A DNA stretch of 64,000 bases, taken from positions 1,933,501 to 1,997,500 of the forward strand of contig NZ_JOMJ01000003.1 in the NCBI RefSeq assembly GCF_000711295.1, in the 5' to 3' direction. Source of the stretch: Desulfohalovibrio reitneri. GTDB taxonomy: Bacteria > Desulfobacterota > Desulfovibrionia > Desulfovibrionales > Desulfovibrionaceae. The notes under the pieces are model-generated. The model searched no databases and was not told the origin of the DNA. It worked only from the letters and a program-made list of their open reading frames with translations. Both the position numbers and the translations under genes were made by a program. This document shows positions 7,573 to 15,850 of the stretch, piece by piece. Positions within the stretch are counted from its first letter, which is position 1, and every line of letters begins with the position of its first letter.

Positions 7573-8508
7573 CTACGTCACCGAGGCCAGCAGCAGCCCG
7601 CCCAGGACGGCCACGGCCAGCGCCCCGCCCAGGGTGAGGGCGGCGTGCAGGCGGGCGAAGGCCTTTTCGCGGCGGCGCGCCAGGCGCAGCAGCGCACCGC
7701 GCGAACCGATGGCCAGCAGGGCGAAGGCCGAGGTGGTCAGCCCCATGCCCAGGGAGACCGAGGCCATGGCCAGCAGGCCGGTGCGGACGAGCTGGTGGGA
7801 GACGGCGAAGAGCAGGATGAGGGCCGCGCCGGGACAGGGCACCAGCCCGGCCGCCGCCGCGGTGAGCACCAGCCCGCCCCGGCCGGAGCGCGGCGGGTGG
7901 TCGTGGTGGTGGAGGGGCCCGCCGCGCCGGTACTCCAGCAGCCCGCGCAGAAAGAGTCCCAGCCCCACCGCCAGGATGAGGCCGTAGCTGATCTTCTCCA
8001 GGAACAGCCCGCCTTCCTCAACCGCCTGCCCCCCGGCCAGCCCAAGCAGTTCCGCCCCGCCCAGCACCAGCACCGAGGCGGAGACGACGTGGGTAAGCAT
8101 GGTCAGGTTGCCGAAGGCGATGCCCGAGGCCACTCCGCCCGGCCGCCCCAGGAAGTAGGTGGCTGTGATGGTCTTGCCGTGTCCAGGCCCCACGGCGTGC
8201 ACCACCCCGTAGAGGAAGGCCAGCCCCATGAAGGCCCAGAAGGCTCCGCCCCAGGGGTTTTCCCGGATGCTGCCCGCGGCCCGCACCATCGACAGCCGCA
8301 GCTCCCGCTGCATGGCGCTGGTGGTCCGCAGCAGGCCGGAGAGGATGGACGGGGAGGAGGACTCCTCCCCGCGGACCCCGGCCGGGGCGGACTCCCCGCT
8401 CTCCTGGGAACTGCTGAGGAAGGGGTTGCGGACGGCGGAGGCCTGCGCGGCCAGGACCAGGCAGGCCAGGACCAGCAGCAGCGCGACCGGAAGGCGCCAC
8501 CGGGTCAT
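7573..8508 (-). CDS. NicO/RcnA-type nickel-cobalt transporter family membrane protein
   Basis: The 311-aa polytopic membrane protein has an N-terminal signal-like helix (1-24), a soluble Ser/Glu-rich stretch to about 85, and then about six membrane segments. Diagnostic NicO motifs are HAVGPGHGKT in the first core helix and GLVPCPGA in a later helix. A His-rich loop (LHHHDHPP) lies between them and could bind metal. It overlaps the upstream DUF1007 gene by 4 bp. The DUF1007-NicO pair is a recurring two-gene unit. Fur-like boxes lie upstream, so iron or a related metal is a plausible substrate, but direction of transport and metal are inference. Confidence 0.85.
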   Translation of the reverse strand: MTRWRLPVALLLVLACLVLAAQASAVRNPFLSSSQESGESAPAGVRGEESSSPSILSGLLRTTSAMQRELRLSMVRAAGSIRENPWGGAFWAFMGLAFLYGVVHAVGPGHGKTITATYFLGRPGGVASGIAFGNLTMLTHVVSASVLVLGGAELLGLAGGQAVEEGGLFLEKISYGLILAVGLGLFLRGLLEYRRGGPLHHHDHPPRSGRGGLVLTAAAAGLVPCPGAALILLFAVSHQLVRTGLLAMASVSLGMGLTTSAFALLAIGSRGALLRLARRREKAFARLHAALTLGGALAVAVLGGLLLASVT

Positions 8509-9236
8509 TTTTTCTTGAAACGGACGACGTAGCCGTCCGGGGTGATCTGGTCGTGGAAGTAGGCCAGGGAGGGCAGCATGTCCACCCAGGCCTCCATGTC
8601 GAACTGTTCCGAGGGACCCTTGAGAGGTACTTCGCCCTGGAAGGAGTCTACGTCCACGTTGGCCTTGAACCGCTGGTAGTCGTCGGGGCTCGGCCCGGCG
8701 CCGGTGCCGAATTGCGGGTCCTTGGTGGGGTCCGTCCCGCCCCCGCCCTGGGGTGAGACCAGGGTGACGAAGGTGTAGAAGGAGGCGTCAAAGACCGCCA
8801 CCTTGACTTCCTTTTCCGTGTCCGCCGCGGCCACGTGGCAGGGCACGAAGAACTCGTAGACCATTTTGTTGCCGTCCATGCCGGCGGTGAAGTCCGTGGC
8901 CCATTCCGCCTTGAATGGCTTCCCGTCGATGAGGACGTGGGTGAAATAGCTGTTGTTGGCGATGTGGGAGAAGCTCTTCTCCTCCACCGAGGCGGCCTCG
9001 GCCTCGCTCAACTCGAAATCGTTGTTCGTGTCCACCATCTGCATGACCTGCACCGAGAGCATCTCGTCCAGGGTCCAGTGCTGGCGGAAGCCAGCCAGGC
9101 CGTTCTCGTCGAAGACCACGGTGAGCACGCATTCCACGAAGGCGTGGGGGTGGGCGCGGGCCGGGGAGGGGGCGGCCGCCAGGGCGGCCAGGGCCAGCGG
9201 CAGCACCAGCCCGAGGGGAAGGATGAAGCGTCGCAT
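8505..9236 (-). CDS. DUF1007 family periplasmic protein
   Basis: The 243-aa protein starts at ATG 9236. A clear signal peptide (MRRFILPLGLVLPLALAALA to ARA, about 1-28) exposes an N-terminal HPHAF motif, typical of DUF1007 and suited to metal binding. Residues about 69-80 (DTNNDFELSEAE) resemble an EF-hand loop. The remainder is beta-rich. It is coupled to the NicO gene by a 4-bp overlap and diverges from feoA-feoB across an intergenic region with two Fur-like boxes. It probably delivers a metal to the NicO partner; this is inference from co-occurrence. Confidence 0.85.
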   Translation of the reverse strand: MRRFILPLGLVLPLALAALAAAPSPARAHPHAFVECVLTVVFDENGLAGFRQHWTLDEMLSVQVMQMVDTNNDFELSEAEAASVEEKSFSHIANNSYFTHVLIDGKPFKAEWATDFTAGMDGNKMVYEFFVPCHVAAADTEKEVKVAVFDASFYTFVTLVSPQGGGGTDPTKDPQFGTGAGPSPDDYQRFKANVDVDSFQGEVPLKGPSEQFDMEAWVDMLPSLAYFHDQITPDGYVVRFKKK

Positions 9237-9282
9237 GGCCGCAGGATGGTCACGGAATAAAAAAAAGCAAGCCTTTCTTGTT

Positions 9283-9301
9283 GACAATGACAATCGTTCT
9301 C
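9283..9301. promoter_or_regulatory. Putative Fur box 1 in the feoA2/DUF1007 divergent region
   Basis: GACAATGACAATCGTTCTC matches the Fur consensus at about 15 of 19 positions. It is placed 47 bp upstream of the DUF1007 start and about 80 bp upstream of feoA, where it could govern both directions. Confidence 0.7.
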
Positions 9302-9327
9302 ATTAAAAAACCGACCCAAGGCGTTTG

Positions 9328-9346
9328 GAAAATGAGAATCGATTTC
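9328..9346. promoter_or_regulatory. Putative Fur box 2 upstream of feoA2
   Basis: GAAAATGAGAATCGATTTC matches the Fur consensus at about 14 of 19 positions. It lies 36 bp upstream of the feoA start and 27 bp from box 1. Confidence 0.65.
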
Positions 9347-9381
9347 AATTTAACCGGCGCGCAGCCGCCGAGGAGCTTTCC

Positions 9382-9636
9382 ATGTCCCAGCCCCTGCCAC
9401 TGCGATACCTGCAGCAGAACCAGAAGGCCAAGGTGGTGCGCGTCACCGCTTCCGGAGAGATGGGCCGCCGCATCCGCGACATGGGCCTCAACCCCGGCGC
9501 GGAGCTGACCGTGACTGGCCGCGCCCCCCTGTACGACCCCGTGGCCCTGAAGCTGGCGGGCTTCACCCTGACCCTGCGCAACAACGAGGCGGACCACATC
9601 GAGGTGGAGCCGCTGCGGGACGGAGACCGCGTATGA
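9382..9636 (+). CDS. feoA: FeoA-domain protein (second system)
   Basis: The 84-aa protein starts at ATG 9382 behind GAGGAG; the in-frame upstream ATG at 9325 lies within the Fur box region and is unlikely. The motifs GEMGRRIRDMGLNPGAELTVTGRAPLYDP and LRNNEADHI define FeoA. It resembles the FeoA at 4734-4997 closely, implying duplication of the feo unit. Its stop overlaps the feoB start (ATGA). It supports FeoB-driven Fe2+ import. Confidence 0.93.
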   Translation: MSQPLPLRYLQQNQKAKVVRVTASGEMGRRIRDMGLNPGAELTVTGRAPLYDPVALKLAGFTLTLRNNEADHIEVEPLRDGDRV

Positions 9637-11774
9637 GCACCCTCAATCTGGCCCTGGCGGGCAATCCCAACTCCGGCAAGACCACTCTTTTCAACGCCGT
9701 CACCGGCGCCCGGCAGCGGGTGGGCAACTATCCGGGCGTGACCGTGGAGCGCAAGGAAGGCACCGTTCGCGTGGGCGCGGACAGCGTGCACCTTGTGGAC
9801 CTGCCCGGCTGCTACTCCCTGACCGCCTACACCCCGGAAGAGCTGGTGGCCAGGCAGGTGCTCATCGACGAGCGGCCCCAGGCCGTGGTGCAGGTGGCCG
9901 ACGCCACCGCCCTGGAGCGCAGCCTCTACCTGACGGTGCAGTTTCTGGAGCTGGGCTTCCCCGTGGTCCTGGCCCTGAACATGATGGACGAGGTCAAGCG
10001 CAGGGGCATGCGCATCGACGCGGCCAAATTGGCCGAGCTGTTCAACATGCCCGTGGTGGAGACCGTGGCCCGCGAGGGCCGGGGCAAGGAGGAACTGCTG
10101 GAGGAGGCGGCCAAGGCCGCCGCCCGCTCCGGTGAACTGCGCTCCTTCCGCCTCTCCTATGGCCCGGACATCGACCCCGCCCTGGAGGACATGACCGCCA
10201 TGCTGGACGGGACCGGGGTGGACATGGGCGCGCCCAACCGTTGGATCGCCCTGAAGTACCTGGAGGGCGACGAGGAGGTGGTGCGCAAGGGCCGCGCCGC
10301 CGCTCCCGAGCTTTCCAGGCGGCTCGAGGAGCGCGTGGACGAGGTTCGCCGCCATCTGCTGGCCACCCTGGAAACCTACCCCGAGGCGGTCATCGCCGAC
10401 TACCGCTACGGCTTCATTTCCTCGGTGCTCAAGCAGGGCGTGCTGCGGCGCAACGAGCGCAAGCAGCGCATCGAGATCACCGAGATGCTGGACAAGGTCC
10501 TCACCCACCGCCTCCTGGGGCCGGCCATTATGCTGGGTGTACTCTACGGCCTGTTCGAACTGACCTTCACCGTGGGCGAGATTCCCATGGGCTGGCTGGG
10601 GGCCTTCTTCGGCTGGCTGTCCGGCTCGGTGGAGGCCGCCATGCCCGCCGGGCCCCTGCGCTCGCTGTTGGTCTCGGGCATCATCGACGGCGTGGGCGGC
10701 GTGCTGGGCTTCGTGCCCCTCATCGCGGTCATGTTCCTGGCCATCACCTTTCTGGAGGACGCCGGCTACATGGCCCGCATGGCCTATATGCTGGACCGCG
10801 TCTTCCGCATCTTCGGCCTGCACGGCTGCTCGGTGATGCCCTTCCTGGTCTCCGGCGGACTGCCCGGCGGCTGCGCCGTGCCCGGCGTCATGGCCGCCCG
10901 AACCCTGCGCAGCCCGCGCGAGAAGCTGGCCACCCTGCTCACCGCCCCCTTCATGACCTGCGGGGCCAAAGTGCCGGTGTTCATCCTGCTGGCCGCGGCC
11001 TTCTTCCCCGGCCAGGCGGCCCAGGTCATGTTCTTCGTCACCCTGGGCGCCTGGGCCATGGCCCTGCTGGTCTCCAAGCTGCTGCGCTCCACGCTTTTGC
11101 GCGGCGAGTCCACACCCTTCGTCATGGAGCTGCCGCCCTACCGCATGCCCACCCTGCGCGGCCTGCTCATCCACACCTGGGACCGCGCCTGGGCCTACAT
11201 CCGCAAGGCGGGCACCGTCATTCTGGCCGTGTCCATTCTCATCTGGGCGGCCATGACCTACCCCGGCCTGCCCGAGGACCAGGCCGCCGCCTTCGAACAG
11301 CAGCGCGTCCAGGCGGAACAGGCGGTTCAGGGCGAGGCCCTGGCCGAGCGGCTGGCCGCCATCGACCAGCGGGAGGCGGCCGCCACCCTGAAGAACTCCG
11401 CTGCCGGACGCATCGGCGCGGCCCTGGAGCCGGTCACGCTGGCCGCGGGCTTCGACTGGCGCACCAACATCGCCCTGGTCGGCGGCTTCGCGGCCAAGGA
11501 GGTCATCGTCTCCACCATGGGCACGGCCTACTCGCTGGGCGAGGTGGATCCCGAGGAGACCGGCGGGCTGGTCAGCCGCATCCAGGCGGACCCCACCTGG
11601 TCCAAGGCCACGGCCATCGCCCTCATCGCCTTCGTGCTGCTCTACGCGCCCTGCTTCGTGACCGTGGTCACCATGGCCCGGGAGTCCTCCTGGCGCTGGG
11701 CGGCCCTGTCCATGTCCATGAACACGGCCATCGCCTTCCTGCTGGCGGTGGCCATCTACCAGATAGGCGCCTAG
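9633..11774 (+). CDS. feoB: Ferrous iron transport protein B (intact copy)
   Basis: The 713-aa protein imports Fe2+ at the inner membrane. The G domain occupies about 1-165 (Walker A GNPNSGKTT at 10-18, DLPGCYSL, LNMMDE). A helical linker with RWIALKYLEGDEEV follows near 195-210. The membrane domain has the Gate motifs VSGIIDGVGGVLGFVP and MPFLVSGGLPGGCAVPG and the conserved C-terminal FDWRTNIALVGGFAAKE. It is intact and of normal length, unlike the paralogue at 2534-4732. Overlap with feoA shows translational coupling. Upstream Fur-like boxes suggest iron repression. Confidence 0.95.
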   Translation: MSTLNLALAGNPNSGKTTLFNAVTGARQRVGNYPGVTVERKEGTVRVGADSVHLVDLPGCYSLTAYTPEELVARQVLIDERPQAVVQVADATALERSLYLTVQFLELGFPVVLALNMMDEVKRRGMRIDAAKLAELFNMPVVETVAREGRGKEELLEEAAKAAARSGELRSFRLSYGPDIDPALEDMTAMLDGTGVDMGAPNRWIALKYLEGDEEVVRKGRAAAPELSRRLEERVDEVRRHLLATLETYPEAVIADYRYGFISSVLKQGVLRRNERKQRIEITEMLDKVLTHRLLGPAIMLGVLYGLFELTFTVGEIPMGWLGAFFGWLSGSVEAAMPAGPLRSLLVSGIIDGVGGVLGFVPLIAVMFLAITFLEDAGYMARMAYMLDRVFRIFGLHGCSVMPFLVSGGLPGGCAVPGVMAARTLRSPREKLATLLTAPFMTCGAKVPVFILLAAAFFPGQAAQVMFFVTLGAWAMALLVSKLLRSTLLRGESTPFVMELPPYRMPTLRGLLIHTWDRAWAYIRKAGTVILAVSILIWAAMTYPGLPEDQAAAFEQQRVQAEQAVQGEALAERLAAIDQREAAATLKNSAAGRIGAALEPVTLAAGFDWRTNIALVGGFAAKEVIVSTMGTAYSLGEVDPEETGGLVSRIQADPTWSKATAIALIAFVLLYAPCFVTVVTMARESSWRWAALSMSMNTAIAFLLAVAIYQIGA

Positions 11775-11797
11775 CCGGGCGCCGAGGGAGAAGCCCC

Positions 11798-11947
11798 ATG
11801 TCGTGCAAAGCCACCATCGGTTCCGCGACTTCAGCCAAACAGTTCCTCGGCTCGTTCACACGCTCCCTGCGCCGCACGGAACACCGCCGGTCCGGCGACA
11901 CCGGCAAGCCCGAGGCACCCTCCAGCCAACGGGCGAACACCCCCTGA
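11798..11947 (+). CDS. Possible 49-aa protein downstream of feoB
   Basis: A short ORF starts at ATG 11798 with a GAGGGAG site 8 bp upstream, 23 bp after feoB and on the same strand. The peptide begins MSCKATIGSATSAKQFLGSF and has a basic, Arg-rich C-terminal half. No family is recognised. Support is only the ribosome site, the position and termination before a terminator. It may be a small feo-associated protein or a chance ORF. Confidence 0.35.
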   Translation: MSCKATIGSATSAKQFLGSFTRSLRRTEHRRSGDTGKPEAPSSQRANTP

Positions 11948-11952
11948 CCCCG

Positions 11953-11985
11953 CGGCCCGGAAGCCCCACCTCCGCTTCCGGGCCG
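11953..11985 (+). terminator. GC-rich hairpin after the feoAB2 operon
   Basis: The arms CGGCCCGGAAGC (11953-11964) and GCTTCCGGGCCG (11974-11985) form a 12-bp perfect stem. There is no T-run, so it may be a stabilising 3' hairpin, with the stronger terminator 26 bp further on. Confidence 0.5.
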
Positions 11986-12010
11986 CCTTGGGGAGGTTGG
12001 CGTACAGGCC

Positions 12011-12049
12011 GGGCGGCCGGGGCGCATTGCGCTCCGGCCGCCCTTTTTT
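12011..12049 (+). terminator. Rho-independent terminator of the feoAB2 operon
   Basis: The stem GGGCGGCCGG (12011-12020) pairs with CCGGCCGCCC (12034-12043). An inner GCGC/GCGC stem caps it and six T follow (12044-12049). The stretch 11948-12119 holds these two hairpins and the yggS promoter region. Confidence 0.85.
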
Positions 12050-12119
12050 ACGACGCCGCGGCTGCTCCGCGCCGCCGCGACGGTTGTCCTTTCACTTCAA
12101 TTGTACTTTAATTCGCCGC

Positions 12120-12824
12120 ATGCCTGACATGGAACACGGAGAGTATGCCTCCCGGCTGGCCGGAGTGCGCGGCCGCATCGAGGAGGCCGCCAAGCGGTCG
12201 GGGCGGGACGCGTCCGAGGTGGTGCTGGTGGCGGTGTCCAAGTGGCACGGCGCGGCCAGCGTGCGCGCCCTGTACGAGGCGGGCCAGCGCGACTTCGGCG
12301 AGTCGTACGTGCAGGAGGCGCTGGCCAAGGCGGAGGAATTGTCCGACCTGGACGCGCGCTGGCACTTCATCGGGGGGTTGCAGACCAACAAGGCCAAGTT
12401 CGTGGCCGGCGGGTTTCACCTGGTTCACTCCCTGGACTCCATAAAACTGGCCCGCGCCTTGCATAACCGAGCGGAGGCGGCCGGAGCGGTGCAGGATGTG
12501 CTGCTTCAGGTCAACCTGGCCGGCGAGGAACAGAAGCGGGGCCTGGCCGAGGACGAGGCCGCCCGCCTGCTGGAAGCCGCCGGGGACCTGCCGGGAATCC
12601 GCCCGCGGGGCTTGATGACCATGCCCCCGTTCAGCGAGGACCCGGAGGCGTCGAGGCCCTTGTTCGCGCGGCTGCGCAAGCTGCGCGACGGCCTGGAGCG
12701 GAAGTTCGGCCTGGACCTGCCCGAGTTGTCCATGGGCATGTCCGGCGATTTTCCCCAGGCGGTGGAGGAGGGGGCGACCCTCGTCCGCGTGGGAACGGAC
12801 CTGTTCGGTCCCAGGGAATACTGA
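12120..12824 (+). CDS. yggS: YggS-type pyridoxal-phosphate homeostasis protein
   Basis: The 234-aa PLP-binding protein has the alanine-racemase-like barrel but no racemase partner domain. The PLP lysine is Lys41 in VLVAVSKWH. Further family motifs are DFGESYVQEA, WHFIGGLQTNKAKF, HSLDSIKLA, QVNLAGEEQKRG, GLMTMPP and LSMGMSGDFPQAVEEGATLVRVGTDLFG. It keeps the B6 and amino-acid pools balanced. The start at 12120 or the second Met at 12129 are both possible; neither has a strong ribosome site. It precedes the motA operon by 45 bp and may be cotranscribed with it. Confidence 0.92.
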   Translation: MPDMEHGEYASRLAGVRGRIEEAAKRSGRDASEVVLVAVSKWHGAASVRALYEAGQRDFGESYVQEALAKAEELSDLDARWHFIGGLQTNKAKFVAGGFHLVHSLDSIKLARALHNRAEAAGAVQDVLLQVNLAGEEQKRGLAEDEAARLLEAAGDLPGIRPRGLMTMPPFSEDPEASRPLFARLRKLRDGLERKFGLDLPELSMGMSGDFPQAVEEGATLVRVGTDLFGPREY

Positions 12825-12869
12825 CCGCCGGGGGCGGTCGAAGCGACCAAGGAAGGAGCTTGCCTGGCC

Positions 12870-13631
12870 ATGGATTTGGCGACAGTCATCGGCATCGTGC
12901 TTGCCATGGGGCTGGTTGTTTCGGCCATCTTGTTGGGGTCGAGCCTGCTCATATTCATTTCCGCGCCGTCCGCCCTCATCGTCATCGGCGGCACCATCGG
13001 CGCCACCCTGGTGAACTACCCGCTGGGCAGCGTGCTCGGCGTGGTGGGCATCTTCAAGAAGACCTTCTTCTCCACGGTGGAGAACCCCTCCGAGATCATC
13101 GCCCGCTTCATGGACTACGCCAATCGCGCCCGCCGCGAGGGCATCCTCTCCCTGGAGCCGCTGCTCAAGGAGATCGACGACGCCTATCTGCGCAAGGGGC
13201 TGCAGCTGACGGTGGACGGCCTGGAGCCGCAGACCATCGAGGAGATCATGCAGGCCGAGGTGGATTACCTGGAGCAGCGCCACGAAACCGGCGCGGAGAT
13301 CGTGGCCGCCATGGGCGCCTACGCCCCGGCCCTGGGCATGATCGGCACGGTCATAGGCCTGGTGCAGATGCTGCAATCCATGTCCGACCCCTCCACCATC
13401 GGCCCGGCCATGGCCGTGGCTCTGTTGACCACGCTGTACGGCGCCATCCTGGCCAACCTGTTCTTCAACCCCCTGGCGGGCAAGCTGAAGAACCGCTCCC
13501 GGGAGGAGCTGCTCACCAGGGAGCTGATCATGGAGGGCATCCTGTCCATCTCCAAGGGCGAAAACCCGCGTATCATCGAGGAGAAGCTGAACAGCTTCCT
13601 GCCTCCCAAACAGCGGCAGAGCTCGGACTAG
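12870..13631 (+). CDS. motA: Flagellar stator protein MotA/PomA
   Basis: The 253-aa inner-membrane protein forms the ion-conducting stator with MotB. Four membrane segments lie at about 5-25, 29-50, 148-170 and 180-203. The cytoplasmic loop between TM2 and TM3 contains RARREGILSLEPLL with the conserved Arg/Glu that contact FliG. The GMIGTVIGLVQML and LLTTLYGAILANL segments are characteristic. The length and N-terminus (MDLATVIGIVLA) recall Na+-type PomA as well as MotA, so the coupling ion is not decided. A GGAAGGAGC site precedes the ATG. It heads an operon of eight motility genes. Confidence 0.93.
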   Translation: MDLATVIGIVLAMGLVVSAILLGSSLLIFISAPSALIVIGGTIGATLVNYPLGSVLGVVGIFKKTFFSTVENPSEIIARFMDYANRARREGILSLEPLLKEIDDAYLRKGLQLTVDGLEPQTIEEIMQAEVDYLEQRHETGAEIVAAMGAYAPALGMIGTVIGLVQMLQSMSDPSTIGPAMAVALLTTLYGAILANLFFNPLAGKLKNRSREELLTRELIMEGILSISKGENPRIIEEKLNSFLPPKQRQSSD

Positions 13632-13649
13632 GAGCGGAGCCGGGGCGTC

Positions 13650-14504
13650 ATGGCCAGGAAGAAAAAGAAGAAGGGCGGCGGCGACGACATGCCGACCTGG
13701 CTCATCACGTTCTCGGACATGATGACCCTGCTGTTGACCTTCTTCGTGCTGCTCAACTCCATGGCCGTCATCGACGAGCGGCGGAAGCTGGTGGCCCTGG
13801 GCTCCATCATCGGCACCTTCGGCATGGGTTCGGAGAGCATCGACGTGCTGACCAAGGCCCAGACCAGGAAAACCGTGGAGCCCGGCCCCATGGAGGACGT
13901 GGAGGACCTGCAGATGCTCAAGGAGATGGTCTGGGACGACGCGGAAAAGGACCTGCGTTTCGCCGAGTCGCGTTTCGTGCAGATCTTCTCCGTGTCCTCG
14001 GACGTGCTCTTCCCGCCGGGGGAGACGGAGCTTACCGGCCGGGGCAGGGAGCTTTTGAACCGGATTCTGCCGGTGCTGCGCCAAGTGGATTACCCCCTGC
14101 TGCTGGCGGGCCACACCGCCACCCTGCGCGACGAGCTGGGCGAGGAATTCCGCGTGCGGGACCTGCGCGCCACGGTGGACCCTTCATGGCGCATCTCCCT
14201 GCTGCGGACGCTGGCGGTCTACCAGTACCTCATCGGCAACGGCATGGACCCGGCCATGCTGCGCATGGAGGCCTTCGGCCGCTACCGTCCGCGCCATGAC
14301 AACGAGACCCCCGAGGGGCGCGGCGCCAACCGCCGGGTGGACATCGTGCTGGACAAGCGCCAGGAGGCCCTCCGGGCGGAGATTTCCAGGCGGCTGCCCC
14401 CGGGCGGGGGGGACGCCGGGCGCTACGAGGTGGACGGCTTCGTTTTCAGCGTGGGCGGCAACCGGACGGAAGGCGGCCAGCCCGTCGGGGAGGGCGCTCC
14501 CTGA
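13650..14504 (+). CDS. motB: MotB-family stator protein with OmpA-like domain (first copy)
   Basis: The 284-aa protein has a basic N-terminus (MARKKKKKGGG), one membrane helix (about 17-38) containing the ion-binding Asp23 in TFSDMMTLLLTFFVLL, a linker, and an OmpA-like peptidoglycan-binding domain (about 115-230; GHTATLRDE, RTLAVYQYLIGNGMDP, GRGANRRVDI). It anchors the stator to the cell wall. It follows motA by 18 bp and overlaps a second MotB-like gene by 1 bp. A 50-residue Gly/Arg-rich tail follows the OmpA domain. Confidence 0.9.
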   Translation: MARKKKKKGGGDDMPTWLITFSDMMTLLLTFFVLLNSMAVIDERRKLVALGSIIGTFGMGSESIDVLTKAQTRKTVEPGPMEDVEDLQMLKEMVWDDAEKDLRFAESRFVQIFSVSSDVLFPPGETELTGRGRELLNRILPVLRQVDYPLLLAGHTATLRDELGEEFRVRDLRATVDPSWRISLLRTLAVYQYLIGNGMDPAMLRMEAFGRYRPRHDNETPEGRGANRRVDIVLDKRQEALRAEISRRLPPGGGDAGRYEVDGFVFSVGGNRTEGGQPVGEGAP

Positions 14505-15238
14505 TGGCCCGCAAAAAGAAGGACGCCAAGGGGTCCTCCGGACCCAAGCAGACCTGGCTGGTCACTTTCGGGGACCTTGTCACGCTGCTGTTGACCTTCT
14601 TCGTGCTGCTGCTGAGCATGTCCTCCATGGACCGCAGCATCCTGACACGGGTCAGCGTCTTTACCCGGGACCTGGGCTTTCTCACCTACCGGGGGGCGGG
14701 CAAGGTCAGCCCCGAGGTGGAGTTGGTGGTGGAACTCATGGAGCGGCCGCAGGACCTGCTCATGCAGCGGGACCGCATCAAGGACCTGCTCTTCCCCGAT
14801 GAGGTGCTGCCGGAGAAGATCGACCGGGCCACCCTGGAAGAGAACCTGGAGATCCTCAAGCGTCCCGAGGGGGTGGCCCTGGTGCTCTCGGACAAGCTGC
14901 TCTTCGAGAGCGGCTCGGCCGAACTGACCCAGGGGGCGCGGGAGATCCTGGCCCAGGTGCTGCCCGTGCTTGACATGCTGGCCGCCCCGGTCAACGTTGC
15001 CGGCTACTCAGACGCCGTGGGCGGCGCATCGGAGAGCAACTACATCCTGGCGGGGCGGCGGGCGAGGTCCGTGATGACCTATTTCCTCTCCCGGGGGATG
15101 CCCCCGGAGTTGTTTTCGGTCTCGGCCTACGGGCCGCACCTGCCTCTGGCCAGCAACGAGACGCCCGAGGGCAGGGCCAGGAACCGCCGCGTGGAGATAC
15201 TTGTGCGAACCCAGCCGCTGCTTGGCGGCTATGCCTAA
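14504..15238 (+). CDS. motB: MotB-family stator protein with OmpA-like domain (second copy)
   Basis: The 244-aa protein is a paralogue of the preceding gene. Asp24 in TFGDLVTLLLTFFVLLLSM is the ion-binding residue of the single membrane helix. The OmpA-like domain (about 120-240) has LFESGSAELTQGAREILAQV, GYSDAVGGASESNYILAGRRA and ARNRRVEI. Two MotB-type genes behind one motA suggest a PomB/MotB-plus-MotX-like arrangement or a heteromeric stator. Its ATG overlaps the TGA of the first copy, which implies coupled translation. Which copy is the main stator partner cannot be read from sequence. Confidence 0.9.
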   Translation: MARKKKDAKGSSGPKQTWLVTFGDLVTLLLTFFVLLLSMSSMDRSILTRVSVFTRDLGFLTYRGAGKVSPEVELVVELMERPQDLLMQRDRIKDLLFPDEVLPEKIDRATLEENLEILKRPEGVALVLSDKLLFESGSAELTQGAREILAQVLPVLDMLAAPVNVAGYSDAVGGASESNYILAGRRARSVMTYFLSRGMPPELFSVSAYGPHLPLASNETPEGRARNRRVEILVRTQPLLGGYA

Positions 15239-15250
15239 AGGAGCTGGACC

Positions 15251-15763
15251 GTGGCCGAAGAAGAACAACAAGAAGAACAGCCCAAATCCAAGAAGAAGGG
15301 GCTCTTGAAGTGGATCATCCTGGTGGTCCTCTTCCTGGGGCTGGCCGGCGGCGGCTACTACGTCTACACCACCTACTTCGCCGGCGGGGAGAAGGGCGGC
15401 GAGGCGCAGCAGGAGGAGGCCGCCGAGGAGGCCGCCAGCGACCAGACCTCGGCCGAGGGCTACAAGGACCTGGTCACGCTGCCCACCTTTGTGGTCAACC
15501 TGGCCGACCCCCTGGGGCGGCGCTACCTCAAGCTGTCCATGGACGTGGAGGTGACGGACGAGAAGGCCGCCCAGGAGCTGACCAACAAGGAGGCGCAGGT
15601 GCGCGACGCCATCATCCTGCTACTCTCCTCCAAGACCTTCCAGGACCTCTCCACCATAGAGAGCAAGCTGCAGCTCAAGAAGGAGATAGTGGAGCGGTTG
15701 AACCAGGTGCTGGGCGGACCCAAGGTCCTGCGGGTATTTTTCACGGAAATGGTCGTCCAGTAG
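15251..15763 (+). CDS. fliL: Flagellar basal body-associated protein FliL
   Basis: The 170-aa protein starts at GTG 15251, 7 bp after a good AAAGGAG site. It has a charged cytoplasmic N-terminus, one membrane helix (about 20-40, WIILVVLFLGLAGGGYYVYT) and a periplasmic FliL domain (about 75-170) with LPTFVVNLADPLGRRYLKLSMDVEV. FliL surrounds the stator and supports its activity. It lies between the motB pair and fliN. Confidence 0.92.
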   Translation: MAEEEQQEEQPKSKKKGLLKWIILVVLFLGLAGGGYYVYTTYFAGGEKGGEAQQEEAAEEAASDQTSAEGYKDLVTLPTFVVNLADPLGRRYLKLSMDVEVTDEKAAQELTNKEAQVRDAIILLLSSKTFQDLSTIESKLQLKKEIVERLNQVLGGPKVLRVFFTEMVVQ

Positions 15764-15850
15764 CGACGGCCGTTTGACAGCGGCCCCGCCAGGGGCCACA
15801 ACGGCTAAAGAAGGCGCGTCCAGGCGGCGCGCCCGGCCGAAGGAGATGCC

